Source: Limisphaerales bacterium (GTDB lineage: Bacteria; Verrucomicrobiota; Verrucomicrobiia; Limisphaerales; AAA164-E04). From it: DNA of 64,000 nucleotides. Below the pieces are notes generated by a model. The model ran no database searches. It was not told where the DNA came from and saw only the letters and a list, made by a program, of their open reading frames with translations. The stretch spans positions 25,290 through 89,289 of the forward strand of contig JAMASS010000020.1 of NCBI GenBank assembly GCA_024761205.1, written 5' to 3'. Made by a program: the position numbers and the translations under genes. Below, piece by piece: positions 45,969 to 54,174 of the stretch (positions are counted from its first letter, which is position 1; each line of letters opens with the position of its first letter).

Positions 45969-46819
45969 GACTGATCCGCCGCACGAGCCGCCTTCGCCTT
46001 GGTGGCTGCCTCCTCGGCTCGGCGCTGAATCTCATCCGGCGACGGTAATGCCATCAGAACTTCCTCCGGAATATCACCCGACTGCGCGAGTTTCGTGAGG
46101 CACTTCTTCCGCTCGTTCAAAGCCTTGTCCGGATTGCGCTCCTTGGAAAATCTCGATTTTGCCTTTTCGCTTCGATCCCGCAACATCTGATAAATATCGC
46201 CGCCCAAAAGAGAAGAAATATCAATCTTCATCTTCTCTCGATTCAGATCGGCCGCCTTTACCCGATCTCCATTGATCGGCCCCGTTCGATACTTCGGGAA
46301 CATAATTGCCGCTTCCGGACACACTCGGGAGCAGGCCGGACAATTCGTCTTGCAGCTATCATTATTTTGCACCTGAAGCTTTTTGTCTCCATCGACTCCA
46401 TAAACGCCGAATAAACAAAAACTTAAACACTGCATACAATTGGTGCAGCGATCATAGTCAATGACCGGAAACCAGGGCTTCCAAGCGCCATGATCAAAGG
46501 CCTCCAAATTTTCCCGCTGCGATCGAACGAGCTCAGTAATCGACTCAGGAGTCTGATCGTCTATGTCGGCGACACTCGCTTCAGATTCCGACGATCCGGA
46601 ATCAAACTCAGGAGCCTCTCCACCCTTGAATTTTCCGAGCACGAACAGTGAGCTGCGATCACTCGGTGAGACGGTTTGGCGCCCATCGGTTCGCGTAACC
46701 GCAAAGCCGTTCTCGAGCAATGCAGACATCGTTTGAAAGCGAGCCTCAGCATCGAGCGGCTCGCTGCCTTCGCCCTCATACATCACCACTCTCAGAGATT
46801 GACTCTCAACCAGACTCAT
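45965..46819 (-). CDS. 4Fe-4S ferredoxin-type protein
   Basis: The ATG at 46819 has AGGAG 7 nt upstream and overlaps the previous gene by 14 nt; an upstream start at 46843 is less likely. 284 residues. The N-terminal ~110 residues are acidic and unrecognised. The core has two cluster motifs: YDRCTNCMQCLSFCLFGVYG and CKTNCPACSRVCPEAAIMFP (two [4Fe-4S] clusters, spacing altered from classical). The C-terminal third is a charged helical tail (SEKAKSRFSKERNPDKALNE). It likely passes electrons among the operon's redox proteins, for instance to the radical SAM enzyme. Confidence 0.82.
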   Translation of the reverse strand: MSLVESQSLRVVMYEGEGSEPLDAEARFQTMSALLENGFAVTRTDGRQTVSPSDRSSLFVLGKFKGGEAPEFDSGSSESEASVADIDDQTPESITELVRSQRENLEAFDHGAWKPWFPVIDYDRCTNCMQCLSFCLFGVYGVDGDKKLQVQNNDSCKTNCPACSRVCPEAAIMFPKYRTGPINGDRVKAADLNREKMKIDISSLLGGDIYQMLRDRSEKAKSRFSKERNPDKALNERKKCLTKLAQSGDIPEEVLMALPSPDEIQRRAEEAATKAKAARAADQS

Positions 46820-47216
46820 GAGACTCTCCTGAAACACTAGCAACCGCCACTGCCGGACGATTATCTTCCGGCAGATTCGGCCGAATCTCGGCTCTTGTCA
46901 GTGCCGCGGCCGCATCCTCCGCAGATTCCGTTCGCATGTTAATTACTTCCGTCCGTTCGCAATCCAAGGGCGCATTTCCCGCAGCAAACAGCCACTTAAC
47001 CGCCCGAGGAAAGCAAGCCGCTATTTTCACCGGTCCCTCATCCGCCAGACGGTGTAGCGCCGGATCCTTCCGCGCAGACATCTCACAAAGATCCGCTACG
47101 GCGTCAAACGAAGCGCCAGACTCACACAGGTGACGCAAAACGCCTCCCTTCGTGGACCTAGGGACCACCTGAGCGTAGGTACAGTTGCAATACAAAACTC
47201 GCACATCATCAGCCAT
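46806..47216 (-). CDS. Small cysteine-motif redox protein
   Basis: The 136-residue protein has three conserved-looking cysteine sites: VLYCNCTYAQVVP near the start, VADLCEMSARKDPAL in the middle and VKIAACFPRAVKWLFAAGNA. The arrangement recalls Fe-S subunits of the HdrA or 'hydrogenase iron-sulfur' type, but I cannot name a family. Its end overlaps the ferredoxin gene start by 14 nt, a sign of coupled expression and probably of a complex between the two. Confidence 0.65.
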   Translation of the reverse strand: MADDVRVLYCNCTYAQVVPRSTKGGVLRHLCESGASFDAVADLCEMSARKDPALHRLADEGPVKIAACFPRAVKWLFAAGNAPLDCERTEVINMRTESAEDAAAALTRAEIRPNLPEDNRPAVAVASVSGESHESG

Positions 47217-47534
47217 TTCTAAGAGAAGTTAGTCTGACGCAAAATCCAAAACCTGCCAATCCTTTGCTCGATTTCCAGGAATGAAGACAATTTGATTCAA
47301 AGCAAGCACCAGGCCGAGAAACCGCTCCTATCTATCGACGGAAATCAAAAGTAGCGAAGAATCGCCACACTCCAAAACCTGGCGGCATCCCGCGCAGCGG
47401 CCCTTCTTCACAATAGCGTCTTGGAGTGCGGTGATCCTTCACCACCTTTCCCACTTTTTACTTACGATCCTCATACCAAGCGCCTCTATGGCTGGCTGCC
47501 TTCCTTAGTCCCGACACCCACCTAACACCCGAGG
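47217..47534. other. Gap inside the operon with an inverted repeat
   Basis: About 318 nt without a gene. CACACTCCAA (about 47369-47378) faces TTGGAGTGCGGTG (about 47433-47445), forming an inverted repeat with a GC-rich centre. It resembles dispersed intergenic elements and may act as a terminator or processing site that separates the GcvH/CobW genes from the rest. Confidence 0.45.
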
Positions 47535-48695
47535 CTAACCACTCGTCGTCGCGGCAAATTGATCCCGATGCGTGGGCTCGGGACGCCCCGGACGAAATCG
47601 CTCCAGATCATCAACCACCAGTGACAAACCATTCACTCGAGCCAAGGTGATTTCCTCCAAGGCAGCTCGGACAATCCCCTCAAGCATCTCGGGGGCGGCT
47701 TCCGCTCGTAAATTCAGAATCAATTGCCCTTCCTGCAAGGCGTCGTCCAATCGCTGGCCCAGTTCCGGAACAATGTCATTGCGCACGAGATTGATCACGG
47801 CCAAACCTCCCAAACTCCTGGACGGCGTCAGCGTCATTTTTAGGTGTGCAATCTCGGCGGACGCAGCCCGCAAACGATGCTGCAACGCCCCGGCAATCTC
47901 CTGCACCAGCGCATTGCCATCAAAGGCTTCATCCCCCCGAACTTCGATCGTGGCATTCAGCCACCCCAAGAGCGCCTCTCCATCCGCATAAACATCATAG
48001 TCGACTTCCGTAGTCGGCTCTCCGGCCTGTTCTTCGTCGGTAACGATCTGGAACCACGCCTCAAGCCCTTCTCCACCGCGTGCAGAAATATCCAATACCC
48101 GCGCCCGAGGAAACGATCCCGTTAAGCAGGCCCTAAGTTCCTGCAAGCCCGCAGCATCCAATAAATCCACCTTGTTAATCACGATCAGATTCGCTTCCTC
48201 CAACTGCTTACGGTAAATATAGGCGACCTTATCCGAAAAACGGCCGCCATCCGCGAGTCCCATTACACGCTGCGCCCGGATCGGATCCACCAGCACCGAA
48301 AGGGGTGCCATCTGAAAATGGTTGCCATAGACCCGTCTCAGGGGATACGTCACCGTCGCTACCAAGTCGGTGCAACTCCCCACCGGCTCCGCCACAAATA
48401 CATCCGGCTGCAACGCCTCGGTCAAACGATTTGCGGCATCCATAAGTGAGTTGAAGCGGCAACAAAAACACCCTCCAGAAATCTCCTCCGTTGCATACCC
48501 CCGGGACCGCAACGCGACGGTGTCAACCAAGCCCGTTCCTTGGTCATTAGTGATCAGGGCCACTTTGAGGCCCTGATCGGACACGTATTTCGCTAGTTGG
48601 GCTACCGCTGTCGTTTTGCCCGCGCCGAGAAAACCACCGATCATAATGTATCGGGCCGGTGATTGAGAATGGTTTCGGTCAGTCATCGTTCGCAT
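47535..48695 (-). CDS. CobW/COG0523-family GTPase (metal chaperone)
   Basis: 386 residues. The P-loop is IMIGGFLGAGKTTAVAQLAK (about 18-29 core), followed by ALITNDQGTGLVDT, the metal site EEISGGCFCCRFNSL (CFCC at 76-79), VFVAEPVGSCTDLVATVTYP and the G4 motif VINKVDLLDAAGL. The last 160 residues are variable. Such proteins use GTP to load a metal (zinc, cobalt, iron, nickel) into a partner. Here the neighbours are a lipoyl carrier and Fe-S enzymes, so it may serve an enzyme of this cluster. It starts 21 nt after the GcvH-like gene. Confidence 0.88.
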   Translation of the reverse strand: MRTMTDRNHSQSPARYIMIGGFLGAGKTTAVAQLAKYVSDQGLKVALITNDQGTGLVDTVALRSRGYATEEISGGCFCCRFNSLMDAANRLTEALQPDVFVAEPVGSCTDLVATVTYPLRRVYGNHFQMAPLSVLVDPIRAQRVMGLADGGRFSDKVAYIYRKQLEEANLIVINKVDLLDAAGLQELRACLTGSFPRARVLDISARGGEGLEAWFQIVTDEEQAGEPTTEVDYDVYADGEALLGWLNATIEVRGDEAFDGNALVQEIAGALQHRLRAASAEIAHLKMTLTPSRSLGGLAVINLVRNDIVPELGQRLDDALQEGQLILNLRAEAAPEMLEGIVRAALEEITLARVNGLSLVVDDLERFRPGRPEPTHRDQFAATTSG

Positions 48696-48716
48696 ATGAG
48701 ACGCCGGAGAGTGCGT

Positions 48717-49199
48717 CTAGGTTCCCCATTTATTTCCCTCCGTCTGCTGCTCTTCCAAAATTTTGTCAATCGTGGCACTCAAAACACCAGAATAAGCATC
48801 CACATCCAGACACCGTTCGCTCGCTTCGCCTCGCACTTCGTAGAGCCAACCGTCGCCATAAGGGTCGTCAGACACAAGTGAAATCTCTTCTTGCAATGCC
48901 GGATTACTCCTCAAGAAAGCACCCGAAGCGATGGCATAAATATCTGAGATCGCCTTAAATCCCTCCACCCAACCAATAATTTGTCCGACACCCACGGAAG
49001 CCTCCGGCGAAACCTCAAACTTGTGATCCACCATCTCACCGAGCATCCGCGTCGCGAACTTGGTCAAACCAATCCGGCAAACGCCAGCTTCGTCCCGCAG
49101 CAGCCAACTATGCGACGGGCTATACACCGCATTCACCGGCAAATGCGTCACGAAGTGCGACCGCTTATAGAAAACCGTTTTGCCGCGTTGATTACCCAT
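48717..49199 (-). CDS. GcvH-like lipoyl carrier protein
   Basis: ATG 49199 is used (a GTG at 49220 is also possible), giving 160 residues. The fold of glycine cleavage H protein is clear: YSPSHSWLLRDEAGVCRIGL, TKFATRMLGEMVDHKFEVSP, GWVEGFKAISDIYAIASGAF with the lipoyl-lysine in EGFKAISD, and LVSDDPYGDGWLYEVRG. N- and C-terminal extensions are longer than in true GcvH. No gcvT or gcvP gene is near, so this is likely a specialised paralogue that carries lipoate for the adjacent redox operon. Confidence 0.85.
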   Translation of the reverse strand: MGNQRGKTVFYKRSHFVTHLPVNAVYSPSHSWLLRDEAGVCRIGLTKFATRMLGEMVDHKFEVSPEASVGVGQIIGWVEGFKAISDIYAIASGAFLRSNPALQEEISLVSDDPYGDGWLYEVRGEASERCLDVDAYSGVLSATIDKILEEQQTEGNKWGT

Positions 49200-49220
49200 G
49201 CTCCCAAAACCTACGAGCAC

Positions 49221-51281
49221 GCCCCGGCGAAGGAAAAGCGTAAACCTCTTTGCTCAGCCCTTGCGGGCGACTGTGCCCCGCCGCGCGGGTTCACCCTCAT
49301 CCCCTCCATCCGTCGAGAAATCTACTTGCCATTAATATCCTTCTTACCTTGCTCCAAAAACCATGAACCCTTACAAAATCCCGGACCGGCCTGACGTGTC
49401 TTATCATCGCCGTATTCGCCGTTATCCCAACCGGCAAAGCTAGTCAGCATATCCGTATTTTCCTACACCAGTTTCACCTCAGGAGAGGATTACTACTGGA
49501 GATTCAGACAGTAAAATCATCAAGTGATACATCCAAGAATACAATCGAGACAAACACAGCAGTGTCCCGTATGGCTTTACTGAAAGCTACATCCGAGGTC
49601 GTTTCCCAGCAACAATATCGACCTGGATAGCAGGAAGCGTCTCCAACGAAAACAAAGAAATCGGGTTGAAGAACGACACCATCTTGTACGAGACTGTGAC
49701 CACCAAAGCCGTAGATGCAGAAACCTCGGGAAATTATGACCCGAAAATTAAAGCCGCTAAAGTCCGTCTGTTTTGGACTACTTTCTGGCCGGATGAACTA
49801 GGGCAAACCAAATCCGCCCCGGTAAAAGAGAAAACTCGCCGGTGACGCTTCCCAAGGGTAACAACCAAATCCTCGAGATGACAACCAGGAGAAACCCCAA
49901 AATCGAAATCTTTAGCACCCAACGGAGCGGCCCCCCGTTCCCAGTTTTCCCGGCAACCTTACATCCATCAGCAATGCCGAAGAGAAGCAAGAAACCACTT
50001 CAGCCGTCACTCGATTCTTTGCCTCCATCCTTCCCGCCTTTTCTTTCCGTTGATCCATGAAAAAGAAGATCGTTTTGACGCAGCCTCGGCGTGTTCGCTA
50101 CGCTGTTTCTGCTCTCTTTCGGGAAAAAGCCGGAACCACCAGTGGCTGCGCTGCCGCACCCGAACCGACAGTCGAGGCGAAACCAACAGGCGCCAGCAGG
50201 ACGCTGGAAAAGGTGAGTGACCTGCAACAAACTCATCGGGGCGACAGGAGCACAGTGCTTGACAGCGATCACTATTACGATACGGAACAGATGGCGATCG
50301 ATCCAGAGTATCCCTGTAAATTGAGACGGCACCAGACCATCAAACAATTCCTGGCCTCCCCTCACAAGGACGACTCCGCTTACCACACCTTGCTCAAGGA
50401 ACTTTACGTGGCCGCTACAACCTCGAACACTGAGGGCAAGCGGGAAGTTGCCATTGTAATCATGCACCATTGCTGGCCGGTGCATCTTGAGTAACTGGAA
50501 AAAACAAGGATACACGCCGGATATGATCGCCAAAGAGACAGATGGCTAGAGACCCGCAAACAGGCCAACATCAATCGCGCATGGTCCAGTGACTAGAATC
50601 ACGGATGAAGCGTTGATCGGTCACTTATTGCGACATCCCTCTCGTCTGGAAAAACGGCGAAGCCCCCTTCGGGCACGGCTAAATGTTCCGGCTGTTCCCG
50701 GAGAACGATCCCTGACGGACGAAGCCTAGATGCCAGCAGAGATACCGCAAATCGTTCAGGAACGGACCAAGCCGGAAATTCAACTGCCCGATACCAAGGC
50801 GCGCCTTCACAACTATCTATCATCTCTGGAAGATCGACCGCTTGACCTCGGAAAACCGAAAAATCCCATACTCCATCCACCTCCATCTGCCTTAGTCAGC
50901 CGTGAACGCCCAGCAGAAGCAAGGACTGAGCCTAGCCGCCGACAAAACACCTTCTGGGACTTGCAGGGGGCATCCCTGTGTAATCCTCTTCCCCCCCGCA
51001 AAGCATCCGCTGCCACCAGCAAACCTTTTTCATCCCTCCCTTGATCGCTTATCCCTCCATCACCTACTTGGCAGTGGTCAAAAACCGCCAACTATCCTTG
51101 CCGTAAAGGTGCTGCTGCCTCTTCACAACTCATCCCCGAACGTGGCCGAGACCCAAGACCTAAGAACAACTCTTTCGGGAGCGTGCGCCGGGGCGCATAC
51201 GCCTGAGAGATTTGGAGTAATAAAAATTCTTGATTTGGACCCCTGTATCCAAAGATATAAAGTGCTCGAAACAGAAGGATT
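49221..51281. other. Two-kilobase decayed stretch
   Basis: No intact gene recognised. 49528-49845 (plus) is an open, strongly coding-like frame without a start (YIQEYNRDKHSSVPYGFTES, GLKNDTILYETVTTKAVDAE, AAKVRLFWTTFWPDELGQTK), so a gene has lost its 5' end. 50057-50494 (plus, 145 codons from an ATG) may be another fragment. Around 50640 PLVWKNGEAPFGHG followed by stops is a further remnant. These lie in one orientation and may come from one operon, possibly of secretion or prepilin-like proteins, but I cannot show it. Confidence 0.4.
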
Positions 51282-51614
51282 ATGCCGACGTACCAGTACA
51301 TTTGTGAAAAATGCGGGCACGAGTTCGAGTGCTTTCAATCGATGAAAGACGACGCGCTCACGACTTGCCCGAAGGATAGCTGCCCCAAAAAACGCTGGGG
51401 TAAAGGAAAGGTGAAGCGAGCGATTGGGTCAGGCGCCGGGCTGATTTTTAAGGGTGGCGGATTCTACATCACCGACTATCGAAGCGAGGGCTACAAAGAA
51501 GCCGCCAAGAAGGATTCCGATGCGGCCAAGCCCGAGAAGAAGGCCGACTCTAAAAGTAGCAAGAAATCCGAATCCAAACCGACTTTGAAGAAGTCTAGCT
51601 CGCCCGATTTGTAG
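51282..51614 (+). CDS. FmdB-family zinc ribbon protein
   Basis: Preceded by AAGGA 4 nt before the ATG. The 110-residue protein begins MPTYQYICEKCGHEFECFQS, the standard FmdB-type ribbon, with second pair CPKDSCPKKRWGKGKVKRAI and the GAGLIFKGGGFYITDYRSEG motif of the family. A lysine- and serine-rich tail follows (KKADSKSSKKSESKPTLKKS). Often called regulatory, but its true role is unknown. It stands alone here. Confidence 0.9.
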   Translation: MPTYQYICEKCGHEFECFQSMKDDALTTCPKDSCPKKRWGKGKVKRAIGSGAGLIFKGGGFYITDYRSEGYKEAAKKDSDAAKPEKKADSKSSKKSESKPTLKKSSSPDL

Positions 51615-51761
51615 CAGGGGCGCCTCAGGTGGGGCAAGACGCCTTGCCGATTCGCACCGCTCCGGGCTTTGATTCGTTTAACCTTGCGGCTCTCGCCCCA
51701 CCGAAGGGACGGAATAAGGGTTTTTCCACCAAGGCTTCCGCGTTAGAATGAGTGGACGATC

Positions 51762-53102
51762 ATGCGTATTCTCATCATCATCACGGTCGGTCTGACATGG
51801 GGCTCTCTCAGCGCAGCCCACTATCGAACGGTGGAGAGCCGGTCCGGACAGTTCCTAGTCCGCTGGCTCGAGCAGTTTCGCGTGCCGCCATTTCTTCGGG
51901 AGGATGAAAAAGCCGCCGACATCATCGTCCTGAATCCCGAGCTATTGACAGTTTCTACCGAACGCATCAAAGAAGGTCTTCTTCAGCAGCTCGGCGTCTC
52001 CGACCACTGGCGCGGCAAGATCCGATTTCAATTCGGCGCGGGCAAATCAAATCCGGATCGATTCTTTGTTGAATCGACACGCTTCTCCAACGGTTGGAGT
52101 TATCAGGTCACGATCAGCCCCAAGATTCGCCGTGAAGTTTGGCTGCGGGGTTGTGTCGCCGTGCTGTTGCTCGAAATGGCCAATCGTCTCGCTGGCGATC
52201 AGTCAGCCGAAGTGCCGGTTTGGTTGATCGACGGGATCACCATGGAACTACGCCAATCCGCCTTGATTGACCTCAGCCCGAGTCACACAGATCGATTGCT
52301 CATCGGCGGATCGAATCCGGGATTGGGTTTGGTCGTTCCAACCCAGCGCCACCAAGACCCCCTTATCGCCACGCGCGCTTACCTGGCGCAAAACGTTCCT
52401 GTGAGTGCCACCGAACTTTTCCTGCCCACCGTCGAGCATCTTCAAGGAAGTAAGCAGCAAGTCTTCGTTCTTTCCGCACATTTCTTTTTCCGCCAATTGA
52501 CTAGCCTGCGCGCCGGCAAAGCCAGCCTGATTCAATTTATCAGTTCCCTCTCCAGCCACCTGAATTGGCAACAAGCCTTCTTCCCCAGTTTCAACCAACA
52601 TTTCGAACGAATGTTGGATCTCGAGAAATGGTGGTCGGTCGCCCTCACCGATCTCACACATCTGACACCGATCAGCTCATGGCCCCTCGCCAAAAGCATG
52701 GCTTACCTCCAACGGATTCTCACTCCGGCGGCCCTTGTGGGTCAACGACGAGACACGATCGCCAAACACACTACCTTCTCCTTGCAAGAGGTCATTTCCC
52801 AATGGGACTACGCTGATCAAAAGCCCACGCTGGAACAGGTGATGAACCGTCTTCGCGTCCTCGGAATTTATGCAGATCAACGCCTATCGATCATCATCTT
52901 GGAATACCAAAAGATTCTCAGCGACTACATCGCCAAACGAGACAAAGCCGGGTATGAACCTTCGCGACGCGGTCAAGTCCGGCTCCGTCCGGACCTGCTC
53001 ATTCGGACAGCCCAAAGGAAACTCGACCGGCTCGACACACAATGGAAGGCACTAGTTCCTGACACCACCGATCTTCCCGCCCAAGCCAATGCCGCAAGAT
53101 GA
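51762..53102 (+). CDS. Exported protein with a protease-like fold lacking catalytic motif
   Basis: 446 residues. A signal peptide (MRILIIITVGLTWGSLSAAH) is followed by a helical protein with AVLLLEMANRLAGDQSAEVP and VWLIDGITMELRQSALID. That arrangement ('LLLEMANR...PVWLIDGI') mirrors the HExxH...PxWLxEG layout of peptidase_MA-like gluzincins, but the HExxH is replaced by LEMAN. The rest (AHFFFRQLTSLRAGKASLIQ and a C-terminal helical region) is not recognised. An inactive or very divergent peptidase relative is my inference. It converges on the DMT transporter gene. Confidence 0.65.
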   Translation: MRILIIITVGLTWGSLSAAHYRTVESRSGQFLVRWLEQFRVPPFLREDEKAADIIVLNPELLTVSTERIKEGLLQQLGVSDHWRGKIRFQFGAGKSNPDRFFVESTRFSNGWSYQVTISPKIRREVWLRGCVAVLLLEMANRLAGDQSAEVPVWLIDGITMELRQSALIDLSPSHTDRLLIGGSNPGLGLVVPTQRHQDPLIATRAYLAQNVPVSATELFLPTVEHLQGSKQQVFVLSAHFFFRQLTSLRAGKASLIQFISSLSSHLNWQQAFFPSFNQHFERMLDLEKWWSVALTDLTHLTPISSWPLAKSMAYLQRILTPAALVGQRRDTIAKHTTFSLQEVISQWDYADQKPTLEQVMNRLRVLGIYADQRLSIIILEYQKILSDYIAKRDKAGYEPSRRGQVRLRPDLLIRTAQRKLDRLDTQWKALVPDTTDLPAQANAAR

Positions 53103-53115
53103 CCGAGCCAGCGGC

Positions 53116-54012
53116 TCAGCGACTGCCTTTGCCGCAAGCGTAAATCCCACCAAGCATCAACAAACCACCGCCCAATTGAATGAGCGTCATCTCCTCATGG
53201 AGCAGCAGCCAACCCAAGAAAGCGGCGACGGCCGGTTGCCACAGCAAACCAACAGCTGAAAACGAAGCCGGCAGATGTTTGAAAGCGTAGGCGATCAGCG
53301 TCTGGCCTGCCACCTGCGCCACCAAGGCTAGTGCCACGATGATGGCGATCCCTCGTCCCGTTTCCACGACTAGCGATTCACCGGAAATCCACGCGATCAG
53401 CCCCAATCCCAAGGTGCTAGCAATCCCCGACCAAGCCATTATCACCACCGGATCGAAAGTTCTCCGCAACCATTTCACATAAAGCATGTACCCACCGTAA
53501 AAGACCGCCGCCAGCAACGCGAACACATCACCGCTTAGATGGCTCGAAGCCTCAGCAAAGCTGGCACCGGTAAGAATCGCCGCCCCGAACATCGCCCCGA
53601 CCAGTCCGCCAACAAAAACGCGGGTAATCGCCTCCCGAAACCACAACCACGCCCCAAGCGCAACAAAGACCGGCGCCGCATTCGCCAACAAGGTGGCATT
53701 GGCAATCGTCGTACGATGAATCGACCACCCCCAAAAAGCCATGTCTAAAGCAAAAAAAGACCCGGCACCAAACAAGTGGCCTACCTGACGGATCGTTGGG
53801 CGCAATTGAGATTGCGATCCGCCTTCGCCATCCCACCACACCCAAAACCAGAAAAACGGCAATGCAAACAGCAGACGGTAAAACGCCGTTGCGCTCGGCC
53901 CCAACTCACTGATCCGTATCCAAATAGGCGCCACGCCGATGGCGGTTGCTCCACCGATCAATGCCAGGAACGCCAGCTTCTCGGACCGGGAAAATGCGCG
54001 TCGATCGCTCAA
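53116..54012 (-). CDS. DMT-superfamily (EamA) transporter
   Basis: The start is uncertain: GGGAGG lies 8 nt before a TTG at 54012, which I prefer to the TTG at 54036 or GTG at 54018. About 298 residues with ten membrane segments in two EamA halves: FLALIGGATAIGVAPIWIRI, ELGPSATAFYRLLFALPFFW, FALDMAFWGWSIHRTTIANA, then LAAVFYGGYMLYVKWLRRTF, VAQVAGQTLIAYAFKHLPAS and PAVAAFLGWLLLHEEMTLIQ. Family members export amino acids, metabolites or drugs. Specificity not evident. Confidence 0.88.
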   Translation of the reverse strand: MSDRRAFSRSEKLAFLALIGGATAIGVAPIWIRISELGPSATAFYRLLFALPFFWFWVWWDGEGGSQSQLRPTIRQVGHLFGAGSFFALDMAFWGWSIHRTTIANATLLANAAPVFVALGAWLWFREAITRVFVGGLVGAMFGAAILTGASFAEASSHLSGDVFALLAAVFYGGYMLYVKWLRRTFDPVVIMAWSGIASTLGLGLIAWISGESLVVETGRGIAIIVALALVAQVAGQTLIAYAFKHLPASFSAVGLLWQPAVAAFLGWLLLHEEMTLIQLGGGLLMLGGIYACGKGSR

Positions 54013-54174
54013 TGCCACAGCCTCCCTCAAAAACAATAGTCGAAACCACCCGTCACTCGATCACGATGCCAAATTGAAAAGACAATCATGCGTGCTCCCT
54101 CAGCACAAAGCTCTTCGGTAACAGGGGACAGCCAACGCTGCCGGACAGAGAGACCCGGAACGATGCAAAGAGGA

